DNA of 64,000 nucleotides from Emydura subglobosa (taxonomy: Eukaryota > Chordata > Testudines > Chelidae), in assembly GCA_007922225.1 (NCBI GenBank), contig ML679963.1, positions 3,139,176-3,203,175 on the forward strand. Direction: 5' to 3'. Positions 34,701 to 46,115 of the stretch are shown here, in pieces (position 1 is the first letter of the stretch; every line of letters begins with the position of its first letter). The notes under the pieces are model-generated. The model saw only the letters and a list, made by a program, of their open reading frames with translations. It was not told the DNA's origin and ran no database searches. Made by a program: the position numbers and the translations under genes.

Positions 34701-37161
34701 TAGTTCTAACTACATGACAGTAATCATCCATCGTTTTAAAAGACCCACTTCTAAAGAAATTGTACATGTTTGTGGTTGGTGTGATCATTGCCCTAACCTG
34801 ATAATGCAGGTGAAAGTTTGGGGATTCTTGTTTTATAAAGACAGGCCTTGACACTTGTATAAAAAACAGTTAAATGCCAGCTGTTCCCAATTCCCCTTGT
34901 TTCAATTGGTAGAGAGCCATCACCATCTTGAATATCGAAAACAGCTACCTGAACTGCATGATAAGCTCGTTCCGATCTGGGAAGCGAGTTTTAGTGGGAA
35001 CCACACCTGACAACAAGGATGATTACAGATGGTGTTTCAGGTAACCTGGTTTTATCTTAAATAGATAATCTTTTACAGATACATATCCAGAGGCCTGGGA
35101 TTGCTCAGTAACTAGTAAGGGGATGTGGAGCTCTTAAACTTAGGGTGACCAAAGATTACGTTCAAGTGATGGCTGTTCAGTGGCCTGTGTGAAATGGGTT
35201 CTTAGTCCAGTTTGCCATGCAGACCTTCTACATTAAAACAGAAGCATTGTGTGCTCTCCTGCAGCATCTCTCATCGCTGTCCGACTCAAGGCAGCATCAT
35301 AGCTCAACTGATAATGAACAGATATCGCAGCTGAGCCTTTTCCTTTCCATATCTGATTCTGTGTTGCTTTACTTCTTGGGCTGCCGTGACACAAACGTCT
35401 CAGTTGGGGAGAATCCTGGCCAAAGTGTAGAGACTAAATATCTGACCTATGCAACAGAGATGTCTATGACATCTCCGTGCCAAACCATGAAGCATTGGCA
35501 GAACTGTTACACAGTCCTTCAAAAGCAGTAATGACTATTCTACAAGAATTATCTATGAGTAGCTCATTCACAAGCTAGGGGCTCTGGCTCTCAGGTATGG
35601 CAGAGCAGAGCTGTAAATAGTCTAGGGGATCAGGCCCTCAAGCAGAGCGCAGCACCAAGTAGTCTGTCACCCTGGCTCAGACAGAAGGCAGACAAACGCA
35701 GGCCTCTTGACCTAAGGTGGGGAGGCTGTCAACCCTGAGTGGAGTTGGTGGCAGGGGGTAGAGGACCCAGGCCCACCCTACTCCACCGGGTCCCAGCGCA
35801 GGGCTCTGGCTGTGGTAGATGGTTCTGCCACTGGGTCAGCAGGGATCCAGCTGCACTATGCTGACCTGTATTCAGGCAACAATGCAGGTGGACTATAGTC
35901 AGCTGTCCATGGGCCACTTCCTCCCCTCTCTTCAGGATGTACCTGGGTCTAGGGGTCATCGACCATCTCCCCAGGGTACACCACCAGGATAGTCTCAGTA
36001 GCTCCTCGGCATCTGGATTGTCTGGTAGTTCTGGTAGATTGGGTGAGGCCTCTTTGGGTTCCCGCTCCAGCAGCAGGCAAGAGAGCTCCTCCTCCTCTGG
36101 CAGCTCTGACTCAACTGAGCTAGAGGGCCTGCCTTTTATACTTCCGGTTCCTTTCCCGCCCCACTGTTTCAGGTGGGGTGGGCGTGGCCGTCCTGGCTCT
36201 GCCCACCAGGGGGCGGACGGTGGTCACTCCTTGTCCTTCTCTGAGGGAGACCATGCCCCCTTGCTACACCCCTCAACGTGAAATCACTCTTGTTCTCTCT
36301 CCAGAGTCGATGAGGTGAACTGGTCCACATGGAACACTAATCTGGGAATAATCAATGAGGAGCCTGGATACAGTGCAGGCTTGAAGCGAAACTCAAGTTT
36401 TTCTTTTAAGTCTAACAGAGGTGAGGAATACAGGAATGTAAAACACGCTGATCTTTCCGTATTCTGATAGTATTAGACTATATATTTGGTTATAGAGGCA
36501 GCCTATTGCAATGCAATTTATATACCTCTCAGTGAGACTTCTAATAGCTACTCAAATTACTATTAAATGAATACAGTGGGCAAAAGGATTAAAACAAACT
36601 AACCCTTTATTCATTTTGCAGTTTAATTCTTTGGAATTCTCTAGCCCTCTCAAATTCCTCACTCTGGATGGAAAGTTTGGATGGTGTGTAATGAGCGGCA
36701 CACCTTGGTGAGCAGGGTGCTGATGGCTGCAGAATACCATAGGAACTACCCACTCAGGCCCCAAAACTCACAGTGCAATAGCTCACCAGGCAGCACAGAA
36801 GAACCCCAGCTCAAAGATCAGTTGGTGTACTTATCGGCTTAAAAGAATGGAAAACTGACGGAAGAATAAAACGCTTAAAAGAATAAAATCTCCAGTTGTG
36901 CTTTATACCAATCAGCTTCCTACTGTTGGAAACCAGGAATGCTCTGGTCTGTTTCTATAGGGAAAAAAACATTAACAGCCACTTTGCTTATAAGTTTCAG
37001 GGAAAAACTGGAAGACCTTGGTTCCTCTTTTGAGAGATGGGAGCAGGCGAGAGGAGGCACAGAAACAGCCGGAAGAAGTCAAGTTAAAACCCATTTTGGA
37101 ACGTGATCATGAGCCGGAAGACGCTGGGACAAGGAAGGAGTCACTTCCGAAGTCTATGTAG
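25773..37161 (+). CDS. TRPV1: Transient receptor potential cation channel V1
   Basis: Heat-, proton- and ligand-gated Ca2+-permeable channel of sensory neurons. Fifteen exons join in frame: 25773-26089, 26727-26893, 27305-27457, 27939-28079, 28902-29200, 29843-30019, 30643-30807, 31089-31184, 31894-31964, 32721-32886, 33425-33491, 34005-34321, 34913-35040, 36305-36420, 37001-37161. They total 2541 bases, 846 residues, versus about 839 in human and 843 in chicken. The N-terminus ([15 protein letters not shown]) is very close to chicken TRPV1 as I recall it. Ankyrin repeats span roughly 110-370, S1 begins near 432, the filter TIGMGD is 653-658, and the TRP-box Trp is 709. The C-terminus ends KESLPKSM. 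The start has an AG acceptor ten bases upstream, so 5' UTR exons lie further left. No frame break. A CR1 fragment begins about 100 bp past the stop. TRPV3 follows in the same orientation. Confidence 0.96.
30385..30500 (-). repeat. MIR-like SINE remnant in TRPV1 intron 6
   Basis: It reads AGCAGGGGATTGGGAGACTG, then TTCTCAGCTCTGCTCCTGAC, a good MIR-type match on the minus strand of the element. It lies in the intron before the exon that encodes S1. Confidence 0.5.
32115..32260 (+). repeat. MIR-like SINE remnant in TRPV1 intron 9
   Basis: ATTACCCTCATTTACAGGTG, then AGAGCTAGGAATACATCCCA and a TCTGGTGCCCTGCGCACTG end, in the order of a MIR core. Partial and diverged. A smaller related fragment is at 33728-33762 in intron 11. 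Confidence 0.5.
32721..32886 (+). other. TRPV1: TRPV1 exon 10: S3-S4 and vanilloid pocket
   Basis: This exon carries most residues that line the vanilloid site in rat TRPV1; turtle numbering is rat plus 13 here. Tyr524 and Ser525 (rat Y511, S512) are at the end of the previous exon. Leu560 replaces rat Met547, Ala563 (GCT at 32821-32823) replaces Thr550, Arg570 equals R557, and Glu583 (GAG at 32881-32883) equals E570. The mapping comes from ungapped alignment by eye around the S4 strings [17 protein letters not shown] and [17 protein letters not shown]. Confidence 0.9.
34005..34321 (+). other. TRPV1: TRPV1 exon 12: pore turret, selectivity filter, S6 and TRP box
   Basis: The exon encodes the outer pore from Ala607 to the TRP box. 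Glu613 and Glu660 correspond to rat E600 and E648, the proton-sensing acids. The turret has overlapping sequons at Asn621-Asn622 (NNTS), in the area of the rat N604 glycosylation site, and an adjacent cysteine pair at 626-627. The filter TIGMGD is at 34142-34159. S6 contains [19 protein letters not shown], and the exon ends IWKLQ with Trp709. Confidence 0.9.
35650..36290. repeat. GC-rich insertion in TRPV1 intron 13, unclassified
   Basis: About 640 bp, sharply more GC-rich than the surrounding intron, ending about 15 bp before the TRPV1 exon 14 acceptor (36303-36304). It contains CTCCTCGGCATCTGG-type serine-rich open frame, CCTTTTATACTTCCGG and CCAGGGGGCGGACGG. It has no intact coding similarity that I recognise. 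It could be a retrotransposon LTR or a fragment of one; termini were not found. Confidence 0.35.
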
Positions 37162-37261
37162 TTTTTTGTTGAATTTTTTTATTCTTAAGAAGATTAATTA
37201 TAATTGTCTTTAAATTTATTGTCTGTGGATGTGAGGAAGATTCCCATACCTTAGCCATTCT

Positions 37262-37735
37262 TTTTAGGTGACAAATCTGAGAAACTGTCCCAGACTGAGG
37301 TGTCATTAGAGGAGGTTTTGGAACAAACTGATAAATTAAACCGTAAGAAGTCACCAGGACCAAATGGTAACCACCCAAGAGTTCTGAAGGAACTCAAATG
37401 TTAAATTGCAGAACTACTAACTGTGGTATGTAAGTTATCATTTAAATCAGCTTCTGTAGCAGATGATTGGAGGATAGCTAATGTGACGTCAATTTATTTA
37501 AAAAGGCTACAGAGGCGATCCCAGCAATTACAGGCCGGTAAGCCTAACTACAGTACCAGGAAAATTGGTTGAAACTGTAGTAAAGAACAGAATTATCAGT
37601 CACATAGATGAATACGATTTGTTGGGGAAGGGTCAACATGGTTTTTGTAAAGAGAAATCATGCCTCATCAATCTTCTAGAATTCTTTAAGGGGGTCAACA
37701 AGCATGTGGACAAGGGTAATCCAGTGGATATAGTG
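37262..37735 (+). mobile_element. CR1 LINE reverse-transcriptase fragment
   Basis: Translation shows the CR1 ORF2 N-terminal RT region: KKSPGPNGNHPRVLKELK, then after a stop VADDWRIANVTSIYLK, then KGQHGFCKEKSCLINLLEFF and NKHVDKGNPVDIV. An in-frame stop and at least one frameshift show it is dead. It is in sense orientation with TRPV1 and starts about 100 bp after the stop codon, so it may fall within or cut short the 3' UTR. Confidence 0.88.
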
Positions 37736-38394
37736 CCCAATTCACAAAACTCTTAAGCACATGAAGTGCTTTGCTGAGTTGAGATGGATTGAAGCTTGTG
37801 CTTTTGAATTCACAAAAATTTGGGGGCAAAAATCATTTTTGGATTCCCCCCTGTGATTCTGGTTCCCCTGGAATTGTCAACAAACCAAAAAAAATCTGTT
37901 ATTAACACAGTTCTCAGCAGATCCATTGGTTTTGGCTAATTTTTTATGTTTGAAATTTGAAGGAAGGCTTGAGATTCATAAAATGAAGTACTCAGTAAAT
38001 AATGCACCTCTGGTAAGTGGCCACTGGGTGATGCTTCCTCACTGCAGAAAGTTAGCCCAATGCACTTTTATAGGACTGCTTGCCTATGCCAGGGTTTGAG
38101 AGAATCTTCATCTGTCTTTCCTTGCCTCTGTGTTATATTTTATCGTGTATTGGCTCATTTTTCTGTCCACTTTGCATTGTTGCAGTTATATGAATATATG
38201 AGACTAGTTCTTTGAGCTTTGACTATATTGGATCTGGAAAGAAATCTGCCCAAGTCCTTATAAGAATGGTTTCATAAAGGAAAGACTGAAGCCAACAAAC
38301 TAGTTGCCTTTAACCTGATGGGCAGGAAGACTGAAGAAGATGTTTGAGGGGGGCATTTTGAATTTCATAATATTAAAAAGATTTATTACTAGCT

Positions 38395-38690
38395 CGCGGT
38401 TCCAACCAAAATCAGGGGCCCATTGTGCTAGGCACACTATGTAGTACATATGTAATAAGAGACAGTATTTGCATTGAAGAGCTTACAATCTACATAGACA
38501 AGACAGACAAAATGTGAGATGAACAAAGTACGACTCCCATTTTACAGATGGAGGAGCTGAGCCACGGAAAGATTAAGTGACTTACCCCGGGGCACGCAGG
38601 AAGTCTGTGGCAGAGCCAGGAATTGAATCCTGGTCTCCTGTGTAACAGGCCAATGACCTGACGATAACACTCTCCTTCCTACCATGCATA
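38395..38690 (+). repeat. L2/MIR-like remnant
   Basis: The left part has TTGAAGAGCTTACAATCTAC. The right part is a good MIR core: CCCATTTTACAGATGGAGGA, GATTAAGTGACTTACCCCGG, GCAGAGCCAGGAATTGAATC. Confidence 0.65.
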
Positions 38691-41487
38691 TGCTTATAAA
38701 GGCCATGTAACATATAAGACAAGCTGAAGATGGGTGTGGAACTGACCCCACAGTGTCTGTGCTACAAAATGACTATTAGAACTAGTAACTGCACTAGCAA
38801 TCATATAATCATAGTACTAGTGATAGACCGTGATGTCACAAACACAGGATCATGGGCTTGATCTGGCAAACACTTGACATATGGAATTCCTGATAGGAGG
38901 GGCCCTGTGGCTATGGATGAGGCAGAAGAAAAAACTGGGCTAGGAGAATAAAAGCTCTTATTACAGCACAAATATTAGTAAGAAAGGGAATTAAGAAAAT
39001 GATTGGCCAAAGAAACGGACTGTTAAATGTTCTTTTTCCCCGCGTTAGGCTCCAGTGTGAACTCACTCTTTAATATATGTAGGGTGAATGAAGTGAACTG
39101 AACTGGATGGAATATCCAAGTAGGAAGCATTCATGAAGATCCCATGTCACATATAGAGATGCAAGAAGGCATAACGCATTTCTGATATTTACCGTACTAT
39201 ACAGATCTCTAATCTTATTGATAATATCAGGCAAATTCTGCCGTGATTTATATCCACTGGCGCTTCCACAGAAGTTATTGCACTTGCATTGGTACATCAG
39301 ACTAGAATTTAACCTTGAGTCTTTAACTCTCATGTGAACATGCTACTTTCTGCTTCTAAGTGCTATTTAAAAATCTATACTGATTTGTTAGTGCATTTTT
39401 TAATAAGAATGTGAATTGTACTAATACTCACAGGAAAACACATACGTTAATATAATGCCATGGTTAAAAATTTAAATGCCTTAAAGTTGTGTAAGAAGGA
39501 TTTTTTGCCTTATCCAAGCTCTTTAATATTACAGTTGCCAACATCATCTGGGGAAACAGATGTAAAGGTCTCACTTTTAAAAAATAAACTACTACTAACC
39601 ATACCTTGTGATCGCTCCTTTTCTGCCATGGCCCTTATTCAGCAGAAATTAATTTTCCACAACTGCTGGCCATGAAAACTCCACTGGCCTCAACTTGACA
39701 CCCTTGCACACTAATTCTGATTCAGTGGGCAAAACCTTACTTCATCTTTCTTTAGCCACATCCCATAAATTGTTTCAGAAAATGAAGGTATGTCCCTCCT
39801 GTTTTAGACTAGGGAAGGTAACGCCTCTGAAGGATGTGTTGATCCCTGAATGGACAGAGCACAATGACATACTTATATGGGGAAGGGCTGACCTACTACA
39901 CCTGAGGACACCATAAAGGCAAATACATAGCACGTTAGTACATGTCTATTCTAAGGATAGGCATTCCCAGGCTCTGCATCCTGATATTCCCAAGTAGCTA
40001 AGCAGACCTCTAGCCAGCATGGGCACAGAAAGGGGAGAGTAGTTTGGAACCGATTCTCTTTTCCCCCTTTGGTTGTCCTTGGGAGGTACCCATCCCTGTT
40101 TTCTGATAACAGGATAATCACATGCAGAATCGAGCTCAATTCCTTGGTGTTGAGGGAGCTTCTTTAATGTAAAGTTTGCATGTTATTGTCATTGACTAGG
40201 ACTAGGATCCTATCTTGTTCTTGTTGGAAGTGCAATTATTAAATCTAACATCCATGTAACACCTGACAATACCTGTGTTATGTAGTATCTTTACCTCAGT
40301 GGAGTTGTATTTAATTACACCTTAAATACTGGGTTATTTGTGCCCAGTTAAATAAATATCAGCTAAAATCATCCCTTATTTGAAAGTGGCTGCAGGTAAC
40401 ACTACTTTGCAAATATTGTAGGTCCACTGTCAATAAATGTTTATTGTTCTCTGAGAGACAGAGACATGTAATTTGCTCTTTATTTTTGCCACCAATTTCA
40501 GCTTAGTGCTTTTTTCCCAGGTTTAGATGGCAATCTGAATGAAGCAGATAATGTGGAGGAAATCACTGTAAAATAGAATCCTCAATACGAGCACACTATG
40601 GTTCTTTGTGTAGTGTTTAAAGACCTTGTAGGCACGGCCACCAACTCATTGTGTATGTTTGTGATGACCTCTGCCATTGTCTTCCACAGAGACCGAAACA
40701 GAAGCATACTGAGTAACCAACCCCAGTGCACCTCACCTAATTCTACAAGACTCAAGAGAGGAGAACGTGTCTCTAGATAGGCAAGAGGGCAGAACACTAG
40801 GGTGGGGCTTCAAAATCCAGTAATTTCTCAACTAGTTCAGAAAAAGTACATACCACCGAGAACAGGATTCTGAAACGCTTGTAGTGTCTTTGCTCTCTAA
40901 ACAGCATTAGGAATACGAGGAAACTGCATGGACACAGCTGGGTTCCAAATAACCATGCTCACCAGCTAGATACAAACATACAAGGACTAGCTATACATAC
41001 ACTGCTGCTCTATAAGGTTCGTGTGGTCTGACACCACAGAAGACGGATTTTCAGTAGAAGGCTCCCAAACTATTTTAAGGGACACTAACCATTTCTTATA
41101 CACTACAACCACAAAAAAACTTACCTCAATTTGAAAACATTATTCAAAATTAGATTTCCCATCAGCAAATGTGCCAGTTTCATCCCCTCCCTGCTCTGTT
41201 ACCAACATTTCTAACTCTGTATCAGGCTGGTGTGTGTGAGAGAAGATAATTCTCAGTACAATATCCAACTGTTGTTGTTCTACTGTTGTGACTTTGGGTA
41301 TTTAACATCAGCTTGCACATTTTCAAGTATTTGGTGGGACAGGTTGAATTGGCGGGTGTTGCATTTTCTTTTGCTGGTGATAAATGTCTACAAGTATTCG
41401 AAGGGTGGAAACATCAACAGGGGAGAAGAATTGTTCTGAGGGGTGTAACTACTAGGAGTCATTACATTAAATTAAGATATGGAAAAT

Positions 41488-41690
41488 GAAGGCTGAATAT
41501 TATGGTGTGCTCCAGTAGGCTGTAATATAGTCTCCCAAGGGGAATGGTAGAAGCCCCATACCTTGAGACATTTGAAATTAGGCTGGAAAAAGCACCAGAC
41601 AGTAGTTGGTAGGGAACAATCCTACATTGGCTAAGAGATGGACTAAATGAGCCAGTGGAAATTTTCTCTCTCTAATGTGTCCATGACGCT
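41488..41690 (+). mobile_element. CR1 LINE 3' tail, sense
   Basis: AAGGCTGAATATTATGG, CTCCCAAGGGGAATGGTAGA, CATTTGAAATTAGGCTGGA, GGAACAATCCTACATTGGCT and GATGGACTAAATGAGCCAG occur in the order of a CR1 3' end. No intact frame. Confidence 0.7.
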
Positions 41691-42294
41691 GAAAAAAACA
41701 CATCATTCTTAATAATGCCTAACATTTAAATATCCCTTTATACCTACAAAGCACAGTAAAAACATCATCCAATTAATATCCAAGAAGATCTGCTGAAAAT
41801 TCCACGGTTACACAATCATCATAATTTTCAGAATGAAGATACACTCCACCCTCACTACAAATTCAACATCATGGGCATTTTTAGAATTACCAAAATTCTT
41901 AACAAACCTACCCAGTTAGGGGACTCAAAAGTACGCCTTCCAGTGGCTCACCCAGTAAAAGCAGCATTCAGTCTGTCTCAGCTAGAAGGAAGCAATTCTT
42001 TTCAAATCTGATGCAATACGTTTAGCCCAGGCATTTCCTTTTATTCCAAAGCGGAATGCATATAGGGAATTACAGAAAGCAAAGGGATTACACAACTGCC
42101 TGCCATTAGCATGCAGTTAGTCAGAGGTGACAAACCAGTCATTTATAAATGGGATGTACGGTGGTTCAGAGATCACATCTAATGATAAAGTAATTTTGAG
42201 CTGTGTGGGACCAAAGGCATAGGTGCATTATATTTTTAGAGAATGTGTTGTTGGAATCTGGTCATTCAAGCAGAGTCAAGTATGCAATTTGTTA

Positions 42295-42470
42295 TTTGAG
42301 AAACAAGGTGGGTGAGGTAATATCTTTTACTGGATCAACTTCTGTTAGCCAGAGAGACAAACTTTTGAGGCACACTTGTCTCTCTCACCAATAGAAGTTG
42401 GTCCAATAAAAGATATTACGTCACCTTCCTTGTCTCTGCAATAGCCTGGGGTGGACACAGCTATAACTGC
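42295..42470. mobile_element. Fold-back element, copy 3
   Basis: This is the best-preserved copy. The left arm at 42301-42360 (GGTGGGTGAGGTAATATCTT) and the right arm at about 42375-42435 (ATAAAAGATATTACGTCACC) pair over about 60 bp, with a loop of about 15 bp. The outer right end (GGTGGACACAGCTATAACTG) matches the reverse complement of the opening of copy 1. Confidence 0.7.
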
Positions 42471-43379
42471 GCTGCATATAGTATGTTGTTGTTGTTCTTC
42501 TGGTTACAGTCACTGCATTTAAGAATCTCAAAAATACTAGTTATGCAGGGATCTCATGCTTTACATGTGAAATCAGATGAAACATACCAAAATAAGTTAA
42601 ATCCAGATTTTTAGCATTTGTCAAAGTTTTCCCCGCCACCCTTTTCCATGTAAAAAATGCCACATGGATGTGGATGTTTAACAGAGCCACAAATAGGAGG
42701 CTGACAGAGCTGAAAAACAACATTTGTGAGAAAGTCAAGGGCAATTTAGAAATCTTTTATTTTTTGTTCACTGATTTTCTTTATTTTCACTCCCCATGAG
42801 TGAAAATGAATTTCTCTAGTATGCCAGCTGAATGCAAAGGCAATATCTGGTATAAGCTACAGCCAGTCATTCCATGTGTCATATATTTGTATACTGAACA
42901 TCCTGCTTGTATTTTTTTTAGGGAGTAGATTGTTGGTATCAGGTTTAGGGTGGATATTTTGGTCTTAGAGCTACTCAGCAACAAGTTCTTGAGAAACTCT
43001 GTCCAGCCAATCAAAAGAGCAATTTATTTTTATAGTTCTTTTTATTTATGGAATATTGAACCTTCATTCAGGAGGATCCCAAAGAATTTACAGAGTGAAT
43101 GGACAGGTTTACAAATAAACGACTTACTTCATATATCACACAATTTGCAGCCACTTCCCCAAATCATCAAGGAACTTGCTATAAAGTTTATGAAAGTTGA
43201 GCAAATTGCCTTCTGGTAACACAGTCTTTGCTCGCTCTCTGTGAAAAGGTTACTGTAATCTCTTTGGCAGGAATGTTACTAATGTTTTAGAACAGTCTTA
43301 CTGGTAACCCTGAAAGATCCTAAAGGGTGAGAGTGGACAGCAAATTACACATACGTTTGCAATATATTATGGCATCAAA

Positions 43380-43870
43380 AAAGGGGAATGTAATTTTGGG
43401 CTAGATACCCTGAGGTGTCACATTGGAGAGCCGTGAGATAGTAGTCTCTTCTCAATACATCTCTGTTGTGACTGCACCTGAGATATTGCATGCAGAGCGA
43501 CATCTCCCCTCATTACCAGAAAGATCCTAAAAACTGAAGTGAGTTCACAGAAGGGCAACAGAAATATTGAGGGGACGCTCGAGGGACCGATTTGCAAGGA
43601 CAAAATAAAAGAGTTAATTAACTATAATGTAGCTAAGTACTGATAAAGGAGAATATAGTCTACACCAAAAAGGGAGAAAATAATTCACATAATAAAAGGG
43701 TCTTTAATGAGGAGTAAAAGAATAAAATGTAAAGAAGGAAATTTAGCCTGAATATCATGTAAATCTGATAGGTGTATACGTAGCGTGCATGCTCCATTAG
43801 TCTGTGGAATTAATTCCCTGTGGAAACAATGGAAACTCCATTTTTCAGTACAGGTAAGCAAATATTTTTA
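43380..43870 (+). mobile_element. CR1 LINE 3' region, sense, strongly decayed
   Basis: It holds diverged counterparts of the CR1 ORF2 end: TGACTGCACCTGAGATATTG, ACAGAAGGGCAACAGAAATA, then TCTGTGGAATTAATTCCCTG. The frame is destroyed by many changes. Confidence 0.55.
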
Positions 43871-43980
43871 CTGTTGTCACATCTATGATTGCCTCAGATC
43901 ACTGGGTTCCATTCTTGCAATTTTGGTGAATCAAAAATTAGTGGGTGTGATTTGAACCTGCTGATGTTCAGCTGGAATTA

Positions 43981-44115
43981 TTCATAGAGTCCAAGACCAG
44001 AAGGGACCATTGTGGTCATCTCCCTGACCTCCTGTACAACACAGGCCAGAGAACGTCTCCAAAACAATTCCTAGGTCAGATCTTTTAGACAAAAATCCAA
44101 TTGTCAGTGATGAAG
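43981..44115 (-). mobile_element. CR1 LINE 3' end, antisense
   Basis: TTCATAGAGTCCAAGACCAG, then AGAAGGGACCATTGTGGTCA and CTGTACAACACAGGCCAGAG. It lies just after the sense CR1 fragment, so the two copies are tail-to-tail. Confidence 0.7.
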
Positions 44116-44122
44116 TATTCAC

Positions 44123-44174
44123 CACAATTATGTAAGCTCCAAATTAAGCACAATTGTGTAAGCTCCAAATAGTA
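44123..44174 (+). repeat. 26-bp tandem duplication
   Basis: CACAATTATGTAAGCTCCAA is repeated 26 bp later as CACAATTGTGTAAGCTCCAA. A second, similar small duplication (TAACCAACTTTTCATA) occurs at 44381-44396 and 44407-44422, again with a 26-bp offset. Confidence 0.8.
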
Positions 44175-44999
44175 ATGAAAAACTTTGGTGCATTTACTCC
44201 CAGAAAATCTTTATTGATAAGTGGGAGGGATAGCAGAGCCTTTACTGGGAACCATTGTTATGGGAAATGAGTGGATCAGGTATGGTGAATTCTTGGCACA
44301 TTTTAGCTTTCAGCTTGAAAGATGAAACCGGGTAAGTTTTTCTTGGCTTCAGATTTCAACCAAAAAAGTTTTTACAGCTTTAACCAACTTTTCATATTTA
44401 AATCTCTAACCAACTTTTCATAGTGGAAGGACCGTTCCAAAGATTTAGGAGGAAGGTATGGGAGGGAGAGGGGAGTTGCCATAAAAACAAGGTATTTTAT
44501 TATCTCCAAAACAACTGCATTATTATCAGTTGAAACTGAGATGATCATCATTTCTGAAATAACCACCCCTAGTTTTGGTAATCATCAGCAAAAGGCTGGT
44601 TGAGTCAACTGGTAGCAGACTCACTCTGGGGAAAAAGCAGCATACAGCAAGGTGGGGCACATCCTGATTGTGTGTGGCACGTTCCCCTGAATATTGTTCA
44701 ATTCTTGACTATTGCTAAGCATACAAAAAACTGAACCCTACAGTGAAGCTTTACCAGGAGTACAGACTCATGTTGTAACAGCTCAGGATCTCTTCCAACC
44801 AAATCTGGGATCTGGTGCATTATATGTGAGATTTGGGATATCAAAATATTGCCCGTCATAACCACATCTGAAGAACAATTTTGGGGGATATTTAAATATG
44901 TTTTAAAAATATAATAAAAACAATGGGAGGTACTTGCCTAAGTGACTTGTTTTTATTTGTCCCTGAAATAGAAGCATCCAAAATTCTTGAGGCCAAATT

Positions 45000-45162
45000 T
45001 TCGAAAGCATGCACACAAATTTAATTGCATATGCACAGACCTTGATTTACATATGCATATGGGTTCCACAATACATTGCAGTTTCCATCCACACAAGCTG
45101 AGTGCATGTACAGGTTTGTGTGTGATTCAGATTGCACACTTTTAAACATTGGCCCTTGATGT
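45000..45162. repeat. Fold-back repeat with GAGGCCAAATTTTCGAAAG end
   Basis: The left end GAGGCCAAATTTTCGAAAGC is mirrored by the right end CACACTTTTAAACATTGGCCC. This is consistent with a short palindromic element. Diverged. Confidence 0.4.
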
Positions 45163-45209
45163 CTGCAGAATGGTATGACTTTTCTCCCAAAAATCAGGCT
45201 AAGGAAGTA

Positions 45210-45330
45210 CAGATTATTTATTTAGTCATTCATTCAATAATGTCCCAAATGCGCTATGTGCTGTACAGACACATAAGAAGACGTAGTTCCTGCCCTAAAG
45301 AGCATTCAATCTAAAAAGAGAAAAACATAC
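45210..45330 (+). repeat. L2-like remnant
   Basis: TTATTTAGTCATTCATTCAA, then CCCTAAAGAGCATTCAATCT, the CTAAAGAGCTTACAATCT-type signature of L2-related sequence. Confidence 0.4.
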
Positions 45331-46049
45331 ACAGGAAAAAGGGAAACAGTTTGTAAACAGCAGATTTGTCAGGGTGATGATTGGTACATGTCTGGTTAAT
45401 TATTTTGTATGGGGTGGGGACAGAGGGAATGGTATGTGTATGTGGGAGAAATTAAGAACAAAAAGCTAGGAAAAAAGAAAAACAGGTTAAACAGAATAAC
45501 TGTTGCCATGCTTTATTATTTATTTATTATTATCCTCAGTTTATTCTATTCCCAGCCAATGTAGAGATGGTTAAAAACAATTTCAGTTCAAATCCTGGTG
45601 CCACAAATGTCAATGGGATTTTTACCATTGATTGATTTCAGAAGATTTAGGATTTGGCCATCTGGCTGAGCATGGGATTGGCAACAGGTGTCTGCCCTCA
45701 TTGCTGGGATTGCAGTGGAAGTCAGTGGGGAAATGGCTCTGGGCACAGGTGGGGATAATTGCGCTATCAGAAAGAGGAAACAGTATAAGAAGAGAGAGGG
45801 TGGAGCCTTTTTTTCTTTTAGCTACATAGCTGATACAGGGAATGGATACTATCTCAGATATAGGGCTAAGCTTTCCCTTTGTTCTCTTCTTTTTTTCAAC
45901 TCTAGCTATGTAAAACCATTTGTGTTAGGCCTTAGGGAGCTTGGTTGTTAGAATGTAGCAGCTAATTAGGATGCATGACCACAGCTAGTTCCTGTCATCA
46001 GCTGGCCATGTGCCTTTCCAATAATGCTGTGTTCAAAGTTTATTCCTCA

Positions 46050-46115
46050 GTCATAGATTCCAAGGCCAGAAGGGAGCATTCTGATCCGCTAGTCTGACCT
46101 GTACAGTACAGATGA
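46050..46115 (-). mobile_element. CR1 LINE 3' end, antisense, short
   Basis: TCATAGATTCCAAGGCCAGA, then AGGGAGCATTCTGATCCGCT. Only the terminal part is present. Confidence 0.6.

Noticed and set aside
25773..37161. TRPV2 or TRPV4 instead of TRPV1
   Set aside because: The N-terminal MSSILGKM..., the TRPV1-type turret, TIGMGD filter, [17 protein letters not shown] linker and the SHPK neighbour all point to TRPV1.
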